NCBI RefSeq assembly: GCF_005938745.2
Contig: NZ_VCBX02000001.1
Location: 5,408,501 to 5,472,500, forward strand
DNA length: 64,000 nucleotides
Direction: 5' to 3'
From: Rhodococcus sp. KBS0724
Lineage (GTDB): Bacteria > Actinomycetota > Actinomycetes > Mycobacteriales > Mycobacteriaceae
The notes under the pieces are model-generated. The model did not search any database, was not told where the DNA came from, and was given only the letters and a program-made list of their open reading frames with translations. The stretch's first letter is position 1. The number at the start of each line of letters is the position of its first letter. Positions 1-8,874 of this stretch are shown here, piece after piece. Both the position numbers and the translations under genes were made by a program.

Positions 1-1
1 T

Positions 2-931
2 CCCGGAGTCAAACCACCGGCGTTGCTGGCCGAGGAGGCACAGGTCTTCGACCAGTACTCCGGTGGCCGGTTGATCTACAACCAGGTCAACGGCGCCGAT
101 CCGGTTTTGGCGCGGTACGGACGATTTCACTCCAAGGACGAGCGCTACGGCGTCTCCGAGGAGTACTGGCCGCTGTTCAAGCGGCTCTATCTCGATGAGG
201 CGCAGGCGTTCTCGGGCGAGCACTTCGAGCTCGGTCCGCGATACAAGCCAGCCATCGCCGGACCCCGTCAGCCGGACGGGGTTCCGGTCTGGGGCACCGG
301 GGCCTCTCCCGCCGGAATCTCGCACGCGGCAGAGGTTCTCGACGCCTACCTCATGTTCATGAGTCCGGCCGAAGCGATGTCGGCGCTGTTCACGAAGGTC
401 AGGGCGGCAGCGTCCGACAGAGGCCGCGAACTGAAGTTCGGGGTACTGGCCAGCGTCATCGTCCGGGAGACGGAAGAGGAAGCTTGGGAACGCTTCGAAT
501 GGCAACTGTCCCAGACCTCACCGGAATCGGTGCTCAGCACCGCGGACCGCAACCTGACCAGCTTCGGGTTCCCGCCGTTGGCGGAACTCACCTCCGACGA
601 CGCCCAGGTACGGGCCCGGATCGACGCTCTGCGAGCCGGGCGCCTGCCCACGCGCGCCGAACTCGAATTCGCCCCCAACATGGCTGCCGGGCTGACCACG
701 TGGTCCGGGGCCGAACCACCCTTCGACATCGCGGGTAAGGGATCCGGCAATTACCTTGTGGGCAGCGCAGACAACGTTGCCGCACGCATGCTCGAGATGA
801 GCGAGAGTGTAGGCATCGACATCTGGATCCTGTCCGGGTGGCCACTGATCCGCGAGGCTGAAATCACGGCCGAACTGCTGTTCCCCAGACTTGGCGTCAC
901 GGCTGCGGTCGGAGCCACTGCCGGTGTCTGA
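2..931 (+). CDS. SsuD-like flavin-dependent monooxygenase (5' truncated)
   Basis: A luciferase-like (LLM class) monooxygenase of the alkanesulfonate monooxygenase SsuD type. Such enzymes use FMNH2 and O2, with the flavin supplied by a partner reductase, to oxidise sulfonates or related substrates. The reading frame is already open at base 2, so the N-terminus lies outside the window; about 310 residues are visible. Supporting sequence: the early FDQYSGGRL segment, typical of the SsuD strand-helix region, and the C-terminal GSADNVAARM and WPLIREAE segments that resemble SsuD C-termini. It overlaps the downstream A-T-TE gene by 8 bp, so the two are probably co-translated. The real substrate is unknown. 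In this context it may oxidise a carrier-bound or glycosylated intermediate rather than a sulfonate. Confidence 0.8.
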   Translation, partial: PGVKPPALLAEEAQVFDQYSGGRLIYNQVNGADPVLARYGRFHSKDERYGVSEEYWPLFKRLYLDEAQAFSGEHFELGPRYKPAIAGPRQPDGVPVWGTGASPAGISHAAEVLDAYLMFMSPAEAMSALFTKVRAAASDRGRELKFGVLASVIVRETEEEAWERFEWQLSQTSPESVLSTADRNLTSFGFPPLAELTSDDAQVRARIDALRAGRLPTRAELEFAPNMAAGLTTWSGAEPPFDIAGKGSGNYLVGSADNVAARMLEMSESVGIDIWILSGWPLIREAEITAELLFPRLGVTAAVGATAGV

Positions 932-3485
932 TCTTTCGACAGTCGGGTCTTTCCTCGCTCCTCGTGGACACGAACCGTTCCCGGTCCCGTGGTCCTCGGT
1001 GCGGGAACGGTTCGAATCCGTTGCGACCGCACTGCCCGACAACATCGCGGTGGTCTGCGGCGGTAGCAGTCTGAGTTATCGGGAACTTCACTCGCGTGCA
1101 GACGCGCACGCTCGGGCCCTAGTCGGTCATCTCGGTGGCGGTCATCTCGGTGGCAGTCAGCCCGGTGGCGATAAACGCCCGGTTGCCCTCGACACCACCT
1201 GCAGCCTCGACTGCGTCGTTGCGCTTGTCTCCGTGCTTCTCTCAGGACATCCGCTGGTGCTGCTCGATTCGCAACTGCCCGAGGATCGGCGCCACAACAT
1301 TCTCACCCGCTCAGGCGCTGGCCGCTTTACTCCGGCCGCGTTGGCTGCGCTGCCTTCGCGTCCCGAGCAGCCTCTGCCCACTGTCACCCAGACAGATTGC
1401 GCAGTATTGCTTTTCACTTCCGGTTCCACCGGCGCGCCGAAGGCCGTCCGCCAGGGCCACCGACTGTGGCTCAACCAGGCTGCGGATTTTCACGCCACGC
1501 TCGGGATCGGTTCCGGCGACCGGATAGGTATGGCGTTGCCGATCAGCTTCGGCGGCGGACTCGACGTAGTGTTCAGTGCCCTGCTCAACGGCGGCGAACT
1601 GCACTTCCTCGATCCCCGGGAAGTGGGTATCGAAGAAGTCCCGCAGTGGATCTCGAGCCAGAACCTGACCACGCTGCACGCCACCCCTTCACTACTGCGC
1701 GCAGTCATGAAGGCGTGCGCCGGCAGCACAACCCTGACCGGCCTCCGGTTGGTCACCACGTGCGGTGAGGCCGTGCACGGCGACGACGTGAGACGGCTCC
1801 GCACATTGCTGAGCCCAATTGCGTCGTACTGCAATCTGTCTGGTTCCTCCGAGACCGGCAACCTCGCGTTCAACGAGTTCCCCCCTGGCCGCGAGGTTCC
1901 CGACCGGGTGCTGCCCGTCGGTGTGGTGGCTGCCAACAAAGTGGTGCGGTTGCTCGGCCCCGACGGCGGCGATGTGGCAACAGGTGAGGTCGGCGAAATT
2001 GTCGTCGAATCGCCCTATCTCTCCGAAGGCTATTTTGTGGAGCTGGACGGCACCGCTGCCGCAGACCTCACGAAGTTCGGGCAGGCAGCAGATGGCACTC
2101 GATCGTTCCGGATGGGCGATCTGGGCCGGTTCGACCAGCACGGACTGCTTCACCTGGTCGGCCGCAGCGACGACGCCGTCAAGGTACGCGGCTACCTGGT
2201 AGAACCGTCGGAAGTGGAGTCGGCATTGCGTCGCCTGCCTGCCATCGAAGACGCCGTTGTACTGGCTCGACAAACAGACACCGGCACCGTATTGGCTGGA
2301 TACGTGGCCGTGGATCCCACCACGCGCGCGCCGTCCGCGGCAGACGTGCGCCGCGATCTCCGAAAGACTCTGCCGGACTGGATGATTCCAGCCAACCTGA
2401 TGTTGCTTCCAGCGCTACCGCGCAACGAGCGCGGCAAGGTGGACCGCGCCGCTCTGCCGGCGCCCGCACCCAGACCTACTGTGATTTCTCCCGCGGTGGG
2501 TGTCGAGTCCGAACTGGCAGCACTGTGGTCCGAGATCCTCGGGATCGAACAGATCGGCCGTGACGACGACTTCGTCTCTCTCGGTGGCGATTCCCTGCAG
2601 ACTCAGCAGATGCTCACCCGGGCAGGGAAGCTCTCCGGCGCAGAACTGTCGTCGGCGACCTTGGCCAACTTCCCCACTCTTCACCAGTTTTCCGCACATC
2701 TCGAACAAGCTTCCGCAGGTACGACGCTGCGCACCCGCGTGCTCGTTCCGTTGCAGACCGGCGGTACCGCAGACCCGATCTTCGCCTTTGCCGGAGCCGG
2801 TTCCACTGCACTGGCATTGCTGCCGCTGGCGAGGGAACTCGGCCCTCGATGGACGGTGCACGGACTCCAGGCCCACGGACTCGAAGGTCGCGGATTCCCC
2901 GATTGGACGGTGCGCTCAGCGGCAAAGCGCTACCTGCGTGAGATCCGCCGGGTACAACCGCACGGCCCGTACACCTTTGTCGGCCACTCACTCGGCGGTG
3001 TGATCGCGATGGACGTCGCCCGCCTACTCGACGCCGAGGGCGACACCGTCAACGCGGTAATCTGCCTCGACACGATCCTGGGTGGACCGCTGGGTTCGGG
3101 AACACTCGATCTGTCTCGCGCTGAACCGGATTCAGGTAATGCATCGATCCCGGTTTCCGAACCTCCCGCTCCCACCGATCGCCGCACACTCTGGAAGACA
3201 CGCGCGATGCTGCTCACGGCCGGACTGTGGCAGTACCCCGCACAGACGCAGTGGGATCTGTTCCACGATCTGGGCCGGCGGATCGCGCTCATGCACCGAT
3301 TGCAACCGTGGAACGGCGCAGTGTCCGTTGTCATGGCCGAAGACAACCCGGATGACCCCACGTGGTGGACTCAGGTTGCACCCAACGTCGTTTCGGTAGA
3401 GCGAGTCTCCGGCGATCATGTCGGGATGCTCCGCCCGCCGTACGTCGCACGCACCGCCGCTCTTGTGCGCGAGGCACTGAAGTGA
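924..3485 (+). CDS. Stand-alone A-T-TE nonribosomal peptide synthetase-like protein
   Basis: An 853-aa protein with an adenylation domain (about residues 20-510), a carrier domain (about 525-595, LGGDSLQTQQ) and a thioesterase (about 615-850, nucleophile elbow GHSLGG). There is no condensation domain. GTG at 924 is chosen because GGAG lies about 10 bases upstream and the more upstream in-frame TTG would overlap the monooxygenase by 41 bp. The ATP-binding loop LLFTSGSTGAPKAV is intact and the A10 lysine is present (NERGKVDRAAL). The A4 region reads SFGGGLDVVF, so the Asp that normally binds the alpha-amino group (GrsA D235) is missing. Pocket residues read G,G,D,H,T,C,L,N,L. The substrate is therefore probably not an ordinary alpha-amino acid. 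It overlaps the next glycosyltransferase by 4 bp. It could supply the thioesterase missing from the large NRPSs, or load an acyl group onto a sugar. Confidence 0.85.
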   Translation: MSDLSTVGSFLAPRGHEPFPVPWSSVRERFESVATALPDNIAVVCGGSSLSYRELHSRADAHARALVGHLGGGHLGGSQPGGDKRPVALDTTCSLDCVVALVSVLLSGHPLVLLDSQLPEDRRHNILTRSGAGRFTPAALAALPSRPEQPLPTVTQTDCAVLLFTSGSTGAPKAVRQGHRLWLNQAADFHATLGIGSGDRIGMALPISFGGGLDVVFSALLNGGELHFLDPREVGIEEVPQWISSQNLTTLHATPSLLRAVMKACAGSTTLTGLRLVTTCGEAVHGDDVRRLRTLLSPIASYCNLSGSSETGNLAFNEFPPGREVPDRVLPVGVVAANKVVRLLGPDGGDVATGEVGEIVVESPYLSEGYFVELDGTAAADLTKFGQAADGTRSFRMGDLGRFDQHGLLHLVGRSDDAVKVRGYLVEPSEVESALRRLPAIEDAVVLARQTDTGTVLAGYVAVDPTTRAPSAADVRRDLRKTLPDWMIPANLMLLPALPRNERGKVDRAALPAPAPRPTVISPAVGVESELAALWSEILGIEQIGRDDDFVSLGGDSLQTQQMLTRAGKLSGAELSSATLANFPTLHQFSAHLEQASAGTTLRTRVLVPLQTGGTADPIFAFAGAGSTALALLPLARELGPRWTVHGLQAHGLEGRGFPDWTVRSAAKRYLREIRRVQPHGPYTFVGHSLGGVIAMDVARLLDAEGDTVNAVICLDTILGGPLGSGTLDLSRAEPDSGNASIPVSEPPAPTDRRTLWKTRAMLLTAGLWQYPAQTQWDLFHDLGRRIALMHRLQPWNGAVSVVMAEDNPDDPTWWTQVAPNVVSVERVSGDHVGMLRPPYVARTAALVREALK
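1125..1169 (+). repeat. Three tandem 15-bp repeats inside the A-T-TE gene
   Basis: Two perfect copies of GGTCATCTCGGTGGC (1125-1139, 1140-1154) are followed by a diverged third copy (1155-1169). They encode a GHLGGGHLGG-type glycine-rich loop near the N-terminus of the adenylation domain. The repeat is in frame and probably arose by slippage. Confidence 0.85.
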
Positions 3486-4384
3486 GCTTCCGGGCCGCAG
3501 TTCTGGTCATCGCGCATCACCAACCAGAAGTCTTTGCCGCACTCGTTGATTCACTGCGCCACCCGTCCATCGACGTCTACGTCCACATCGATGCAAAAGC
3601 CGATCTCGCATCGTTCGAGGCCGTGGTACCCGAAGGAGACGGGGTGAGCTATGTGCGCGACCGTTCCTTCGTGAACTGGGGTGGGCTGAGCATCGTCCAC
3701 GTGATCCTGCGCTTGATCAGAGAGGCACGATCGTCCGGTAACGCGTATCAGCGGTACGCGCTGCTCTCCGGTTCCGATCTGCTGATCGCACCTATCGACG
3801 AAGTCCTGGCGGCCTGGCAGAGTTCGATCGAGTTCATCCGAATTGACTGGCGACTCACCGGCCCCGATGCCCAGCGCACCAATCTGGTGGACCGTCGACA
3901 CTTCCCGGACGACAGGTTGCCGCTTCGGGCGCGACTGTCGGGGCGCATACCCCGCAAGGTGAATCCGACAATCGAGTTGTACCAGGGGTCAACCTGGTGG
4001 GCGCTGACCGCCGGCGCTGTCGATCAGGTCATCGGATTCATCGCGGAACATCCACGGTGGCTCGACTTTCATCGACACACACTGTGTTCCGACGAGATCG
4101 TCTTCCACTCGATACTCAAAGCATCACCACACGCGAGTCGGATCGTTCAGGACGTGGAACAGTGCGCCGACGCCGACGCGTTCATCGCCGACCCGGTACA
4201 CGCCCTCCATTACATCGATTGGTCGGATCGAACTGCGCTGAGTCCGCGTGTTTTCGGAATCGACGACGAACCGACGCTGCGCCGTTCACCGGCGCTCTTC
4301 GCCCGCAAAGTGGACACGACCTCGATGACGCTGATCGATGCCTTTGCCGTGCGGCAGGCACATCACTCGGATTCACCCCGATGA
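3482..4384 (+). CDS. GT14-like (core-2/I-branching type) glycosyltransferase
   Basis: A 300-aa protein resembling the bacterial beta-1,6-N-acetylglucosaminyltransferase-like members of family GT14. It begins with AAVLVIAHHQPEVFAAL, followed by VYVHIDAKAD and WGGLSIVHVIL, all typical of the family. The central YALLSGSDLLI and the STWWALT segment are also characteristic. The GTG start at 3482 overlaps the stop of the A-T-TE gene (GTGA), and the 3' end overlaps the flippase start (ATGA), so the three genes look translationally coupled. The enzyme probably transfers a sugar in the cytoplasm before export by the flippase next door. Donor and acceptor cannot be read from the sequence. Confidence 0.8.
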   Translation: MSFRAAVLVIAHHQPEVFAALVDSLRHPSIDVYVHIDAKADLASFEAVVPEGDGVSYVRDRSFVNWGGLSIVHVILRLIREARSSGNAYQRYALLSGSDLLIAPIDEVLAAWQSSIEFIRIDWRLTGPDAQRTNLVDRRHFPDDRLPLRARLSGRIPRKVNPTIELYQGSTWWALTAGAVDQVIGFIAEHPRWLDFHRHTLCSDEIVFHSILKASPHASRIVQDVEQCADADAFIADPVHALHYIDWSDRTALSPRVFGIDDEPTLRRSPALFARKVDTTSMTLIDAFAVRQAHHSDSPR

Positions 4385-5691
4385 GCCGATTGCCCACCCG
4401 CCGTCTGAGCGCGGGACTCGAGTCCAATGCCGCGGCGCTGATGCTCTCGTCCGTGGCGACCGGTGCGCTCGGCCTGGTGTACTGGGCAGTGGCAGAACGC
4501 TTCTTCACGACCGCGGAAGTCGGCCGGGCCTCGGCCGTCATCAGCACGGCGACGATGCTGGCATCGGTGTCCTGCTTGTCCCTCGGCGGCGCATACCAAC
4601 GTTTCCTTCCCGTCGCCGGACGCGCTTCGACGCGTCTGGTCTTGGGCGGGTTGGCTCTGACAGCCACCGTCGCCGTGCTTCTCGGTTGCGGTTTCCTGCT
4701 CGTCAATCCGACCAACGAACGCCTCTTCACCAACACCACCGAACGTGTCGTCTTCCCGATGCTGGTGATGACGCTGGCGATCTACGCGCTGACCGACCCG
4801 ATCCTGACGGGTCTGCGACTGGCGAAGAGTGTTGCAGCCAAGAACATTGCGCTGTCGGTGCTCAAGATCGTTCCGATCGTCGCGTTAGCAGGCACAGGGT
4901 CCACTCTGGCTTTGACCGGTTCCTGGGGTGTGCTGGCGTTCGGCGTCACTGCCGTTGCGCTGGTCCATATTCTGCGTACCGGTGTGCGCGGCCGGAAGAC
5001 AATCGCTCCTGACCTGCCACCGGTTCGCGAATTGTGGGCATTCCAGGGCGTCTTCTTCACGATGACGCTGGTCCTCACGGTGACTCCCCTTGTCCTGCCA
5101 CTGATCGTGGTGTCGCAGTTGGGGGCCGAACAGAACGCATACTTCAACGTGGCCTGGACAATGTGCTCGGCAGTCGGTTTGCTCCGCAGCGGAGTCGGTT
5201 CGTCGTTTATCGTCGAAGCCTCGTCGCCCGATGCCGACCGGAAAGCCCTACTGCGACGACTGCTCCGGATGCTCGCCACGGTGACTGCGGTGGCAGCCAC
5301 CGGGTTGGCGATCGGTGGACCGGTCGTCCTGTACGTGATCAGCCCCGACTACTTCCATGCGGCAACAACACTCGTCCTCGTGATGGCACTCGAGTCGATT
5401 GTCGGAACCATTGTCATGGTGTATTTTCTTCTCTCCCAGATCTTGCGACGGCTCCGGCTGATGCTGGCGGTCCAGTGCGTCATCGTCGTCACCACGGTGT
5501 CGCTGGCACTGGTGTTGATTCCCCGGCTGGGTCTGATCGGAGCCGGACTGGCAACGCTGAGCGCTCAGTTGGTTGCCGTCGCGGTGATCGCGGTGCCCCT
5601 GCGCCGGGCAATCGTCGATTTCTCGGCTACCCCGGCTGTCCCGAAATCCGACCTCCCAGATTCCGACATGCTGGATTCCGCAAGAACCTAG
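4381..5691 (+). CDS. MOP/Wzx-type polysaccharide flippase-like membrane protein
   Basis: A 436-aa polytopic membrane protein with about 12 hydrophobic segments, resembling lipopolysaccharide/oligosaccharide flippases of the MOP exporter superfamily. ATG at 4381 overlaps the stop of the upstream glycosyltransferase by 4 bp. The N-terminal helix followed by an amphipathic region rich in small residues (SNAAALMLSSVATGALGL) fits the family. A flippase would translocate a lipid-linked glycan or glycolipid built by the neighbouring glycosyltransferases. Its stop overlaps by 4 bp the stop of the convergent glycosyltransferase. The family is assigned from topology and general pattern, so the exact substrate class is uncertain. 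Confidence 0.7.
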   Translation: MSRLPTRRLSAGLESNAAALMLSSVATGALGLVYWAVAERFFTTAEVGRASAVISTATMLASVSCLSLGGAYQRFLPVAGRASTRLVLGGLALTATVAVLLGCGFLLVNPTNERLFTNTTERVVFPMLVMTLAIYALTDPILTGLRLAKSVAAKNIALSVLKIVPIVALAGTGSTLALTGSWGVLAFGVTAVALVHILRTGVRGRKTIAPDLPPVRELWAFQGVFFTMTLVLTVTPLVLPLIVVSQLGAEQNAYFNVAWTMCSAVGLLRSGVGSSFIVEASSPDADRKALLRRLLRMLATVTAVAATGLAIGGPVVLYVISPDYFHAATTLVLVMALESIVGTIVMVYFLLSQILRRLRLMLAVQCVIVVTTVSLALVLIPRLGLIGAGLATLSAQLVAVAVIAVPLRRAIVDFSATPAVPKSDLPDSDMLDSART

Positions 5692-6584
5692 TGCGCTGCT
5701 CGCACTTTCGCGAGCGTCTCGACAATCTTGCGACCGGTGAACCGCACCGTCTCGACGCCCGGACGCCGCATCACCACCGACGCTGCCGGACGCGCGATGT
5801 CCGTCAACGCCCGCACTGCCGCCACCGGCAAAGATCCCGCCGGCACCTGCGGCCACAACAGCGCCGACAGTGCGTCGTCCGAAAGCGGGCGAATGCCAAT
5901 CGACTCCGCGTATTCGCGAGCGATCCGCTGGTGCGCAATCCGCTGCTGCGACCCGTGCACGGCACTGACCTGGTGCGGGTAGATCCGGTACTCGTATCCG
6001 ATCATCGCCACGTTGGCGAGGCGCCCGAACTGCGAGAGCTCCGCGAACATCCGATAGTCCTCGGCATGCGCGAATTCCGTCCGGAACTCGAGACCGCTGC
6101 GATCCAGCATGGGTTTGCGGATCATGACCGACGCACCGCAGTGACAACTGCCGAGCAGCAACCTCTGGCGACACGCAGCATCGGTGCGCGGCATCCGAAC
6201 CCGGCCCGTCAGTGCCCCGAACAGTTCGTAATCGGTACCGCACGACACTATCGACGGATCAGCCGTCAATACTGCCAACTGGGCGGACAACCGGCCGACG
6301 CCCATCCGATCGTCTGCATCCATCCGCGCCAGGAACTGGCCCCGTGCTTCCGCGAGACCCCGGTTCAGAGCGCCGACCAGTCCGGTATTGTCCTGTCGCA
6401 CCACTCGCAGTCGTGGATCGGACACCGCTGCGAGCACGGCATCCGTATTGTCGGTGGACCCGTCGTCGATGACCAGTAGTTCGAAGTCGCGGAAATCCTG
6501 TGTGAGAACCGAATCGAGCGCCTCGCGCAGGTACGGGCCGGCGTTGTAGGCCGGGATCAGAACTGTGACCAGTGGCGCGCTCAT
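5688..6584 (-). CDS. Family 2 glycosyltransferase
   Basis: A 298-aa inverting GT-A glycosyltransferase of family GT2. The N-terminus has the nucleotide-sugar-binding pattern VTVLIPAYNAGPYLREAL, then VIDDGSTDNT and the metal-binding ARMDADDR. These cytoplasmic enzymes build surface polysaccharides, glycolipids or decorated natural products. Its start overlaps the stop of the upstream GT2 by 4 bp, so the two are one operon. The pair lies just downstream of the siderophore operon and behind an iron-box-like site at 7622-7640. That suggests iron-linked expression, and possibly a role in glycosylating the siderophore or an envelope component. The sugar is unknown. Confidence 0.85.
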   Translation of the reverse strand: MSAPLVTVLIPAYNAGPYLREALDSVLTQDFRDFELLVIDDGSTDNTDAVLAAVSDPRLRVVRQDNTGLVGALNRGLAEARGQFLARMDADDRMGVGRLSAQLAVLTADPSIVSCGTDYELFGALTGRVRMPRTDAACRQRLLLGSCHCGASVMIRKPMLDRSGLEFRTEFAHAEDYRMFAELSQFGRLANVAMIGYEYRIYPHQVSAVHGSQQRIAHQRIAREYAESIGIRPLSDDALSALLWPQVPAGSLPVAAVRALTDIARPAASVVMRRPGVETVRFTGRKIVETLAKVRAAH

Positions 6585-7576
6585 CGGTGCCTCAGAATCG
6601 CCGAGTACAGACCGGGCGTGTACTTCACCATCACCGCAAACACAGCCTCGCGGCGATGACCGGTGCGTACCAACGGAATCACGTCGTCCGTCGAGATCGA
6701 CCGACGCACCCGATCTATCGCCTCGTCGTACAGCTCAGGGCGCGTGGTCGACGCATGGCGGGCGCGCATCGCCACGTGAGCCACGGACGTCAGCACCTCT
6801 CGGTAACGGAAGGCCCGTATCTCGTTGCCCCACTGTGTGCTCAGAGAATGGGCGCACAGTGCGGTGTCGATGTCGCGTTCGACCTTGAACAGGTCGAACG
6901 TGCGCGACGTGAGCGAGGTGCTGATCGAGCCTTCGCGGTAGAGATACCGGTACAAGGGCTCTTCCACCAGGGCAACTCGATCGGCAGCCAACGACATTCG
7001 CAGCACGGGCGCCATGTCCTCGTACCCCTGTCCTTCGTCCCACGGCCGCTCCCCCAGTAATTCCCGGCGGAAGAGTTTGGTGCACGCGTAGGCCTTTGCA
7101 TCCCCGAGAATCAGGCGCCGCGCAAACTCTTTGCCCGACACCACCATCGCGTCGAACGGCGCCTCGTCGATCTGGATTGCTCTACCGGATTCGTCGACGC
7201 GAGTTGTTCTGGTGCACGCGAAGTCCGCCGACGCGGTGGTCAAAGCCGACTCGAGCTGCTTGACAAAATCGGGTGCTGCCTCATCATCACTGTCGAGGAA
7301 CCACACGAGATCTTCACTCACAGCTGCCAAACCGGAATTGCGGGCGCGCCCCAACCCCTCGTTGCGCTTGTGGACCACGGACGTGAAATCGACACCACGC
7401 GAACGCAAGTACGACTCCGCGGTTGCCATGGACTCGTCGCCGCCGCGATCGTCCACGAGGACAATCTGCGCAACCGGACGACTCTGCTCCAGCACCGAAC
7501 GAAGGCAGTTCTCCACGTACGGCAGGCACCGATACACCGGCACAACCACACTCACGCCAGCAGGGTTACGGTTCAC
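6581..7576 (-). CDS. Family 2 glycosyltransferase
   Basis: A 331-aa GT2 glycosyltransferase. It carries VSVVVPVYRCLPYVENCL, LVDDRGGDES and the WFLDSDDEAAPDF metal-binding region, followed by a C-terminal extension. It is the first gene of a two-gene operon with the next GT2. The GTG start at 7576 is preceded by a weak GAGAG ribosome site. It begins 55 bp after the end of the phosphatase-like gene at 7632, and an iron-box-like sequence lies in that gap, overlapping the end of the upstream gene. Transcription may therefore continue from the siderophore operon or restart here. Substrate not predictable. Confidence 0.85.
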   Translation of the reverse strand: MNRNPAGVSVVVPVYRCLPYVENCLRSVLEQSRPVAQIVLVDDRGGDESMATAESYLRSRGVDFTSVVHKRNEGLGRARNSGLAAVSEDLVWFLDSDDEAAPDFVKQLESALTTASADFACTRTTRVDESGRAIQIDEAPFDAMVVSGKEFARRLILGDAKAYACTKLFRRELLGERPWDEGQGYEDMAPVLRMSLAADRVALVEEPLYRYLYREGSISTSLTSRTFDLFKVERDIDTALCAHSLSTQWGNEIRAFRYREVLTSVAHVAMRARHASTTRPELYDEAIDRVRRSISTDDVIPLVRTGHRREAVFAVMVKYTPGLYSAILRHR

Positions 7577-7621
7577 CGATCACAGGTCTCTCGATAGAAA
7601 TCACCAACAAATAGTCAAGAG

Positions 7622-7640
7622 TTAGGATAGCCTAGGTATT
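7622..7640 (-). promoter_or_regulatory. Iron-box-like (IdeR/DmdR type) site
   Basis: Read on the minus strand the 19-mer is AATACCTAGGCTATCCTAA. Its right half matches the DtxR-family consensus TTAGGTTAGGCTAACCTAA (known from IdeR/DmdR); the left half is poor. It shares the core CCTAGGCTATCC with the clear site at 37008-37026. It lies about 46 bp upstream of the GT2 pair and overlaps the end of the preceding gene. Confidence 0.45.
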
Positions 7641-8654
7641 GTTGAAATGGGGTGTCACCGTCGCCACCAGACCATGATGGTCCGAACCCTCGATCTCGAT
7701 CCGCTCGAACTCTGTTACCGTCGCCCTGTTGGTGACGATGTGGTCGATCCCGATCAGTGCCGGATACCACGTGTCGGCGGGATACGTCATCACGAAACCC
7801 GCGCCCGTCTGCTCCGCGGCATCGGTGAAACCATCCGTCAGAATCGCGCGAAAACGGCTGTGCGAGTATGTGGAATTGAAGTCGCCGCCGACGATCATCG
7901 GGTTGCCGTCTGCCGCCTGCTCGTGCAGAAGTCCGTTCAACTTCCCCATCTCCGATGCCCACATCCAGGCCGGCGACGGGTAAGGCGGCATCGGATGCAC
8001 CGCGGCCACCGTCACGTTGCGACCGTCGCCGATATCAGCTGTTGCCACGAGGTTGGACATCGCGAAGTGGCCGAGCGACTCCTGCTCGGAAAGCGGGAAG
8101 CGACTGTAGATTCCCGTACCACCGCCGCCGTCCTTGGGCTCGACAAACCGGTACGGCAGCAACTCCGTCAGACCTGCCGCGCCCAGACGTTCCACTGCGG
8201 AGTCCGTCAGTTCTTGAATGGTGAGTACGTCGATCGAGTGCGAACGAACCTGCTCCACCAACGCATCCGGATCGGCCTCGCCCAGGCGAATATTCGCCTG
8301 CATCACCCGGATTGCATCGCCGGCAACAGTGTCCGGCGTATTCGAGACGAACAGCGGCGCCTGGGTGAACGCCCCCGCCACGAGCACTACCACTCCCATT
8401 GCGAGAGTTCGCCAGGATCTTGTTGCTGCCAGGGCAACCAAACCCAACAGGCCGACACCGAGCATCAGCGGAACGAACGACGACGCGATGATCAACGTGT
8501 TGGACTCGGGGCCGACATAGAAGACGAGCACTCCCAGCGCTGCAACTGCCACCGCGCCAACTCCGGCAATGTACGCCGCCCGCCGAACTATCCGGCGGGC
8601 GCCGCTCACAGAACTCGTGCCTGGCTCGGGGTCGGCCTCGCCGTTACTGTGCAC
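7632..8654 (-). CDS. Membrane-anchored endonuclease/exonuclease/phosphatase-fold hydrolase
   Basis: A 340-aa protein with about three N-terminal membrane segments (roughly residues 25-110) and a C-terminal EEP (DNase I-like) domain. Catalytic signatures are visible: [15 protein letters not shown] (metal-binding Glu), [11 protein letters not shown] and [11 protein letters not shown] near the C-terminus. The domain should face outward. The family covers phosphodiesterases, phosphatases and nucleases, so the substrate cannot be told. The GTG start overlaps the carrier-protein gene by 11 bp, making it the last gene of the siderophore operon. That placement suggests a role in siderophore processing or release, but it could be a passenger. 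Confidence 0.8.
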   Translation of the reverse strand: MHSNGEADPEPGTSSVSGARRIVRRAAYIAGVGAVAVAALGVLVFYVGPESNTLIIASSFVPLMLGVGLLGLVALAATRSWRTLAMGVVVLVAGAFTQAPLFVSNTPDTVAGDAIRVMQANIRLGEADPDALVEQVRSHSIDVLTIQELTDSAVERLGAAGLTELLPYRFVEPKDGGGGTGIYSRFPLSEQESLGHFAMSNLVATADIGDGRNVTVAAVHPMPPYPSPAWMWASEMGKLNGLLHEQAADGNPMIVGGDFNSTYSHSRFRAILTDGFTDAAEQTGAGFVMTYPADTWYPALIGIDHIVTNRATVTEFERIEIEGSDHHGLVATVTPHFNNT

Positions 8655-8874
8655 CCATTACCTCGAGCCACGCACCCACCTGTGGTTCCGACGCCAGATC
8701 CACGAAATCGATTGCTGCGCCCTCGAATCGCCAGCGCTCGACCAACGACATCAGCCGCACCGAGTCCAGACCCAGGTCGATCAGGCTCACGTCTTCGGTC
8801 AACTCGTCGGCGGGGAGATCGAGGACCTCGGCAAGATCGGAGAGGATGCGCTCGCGAGTGAATGCAGTAGTCAT
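8644..8874 (-). CDS. Free-standing aryl carrier protein for 2,3-dihydroxybenzoate
   Basis: A 76-aa phosphopantetheine-binding carrier resembling the C-terminal ArCP of EntB/DhbB. The modification site is the Ser in [19 protein letters not shown], and the residues after it match aryl carriers of DHB siderophores rather than peptidyl carriers. In E. coli and Bacillus this domain is fused to isochorismatase; here the isochorismatase at 35529-36194 is stand-alone, so the EntB function is split. It should be loaded with DHB by the ligase at 37071-38714 and donate DHB to a starter condensation domain. It overlaps the exporter gene upstream by 4 bp and the phosphatase-fold gene downstream by 11 bp. 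Confidence 0.88.
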   Translation of the reverse strand: MTTAFTRERILSDLAEVLDLPADELTEDVSLIDLGLDSVRLMSLVERWRFEGAAIDFVDLASEPQVGAWLEVMGAQ

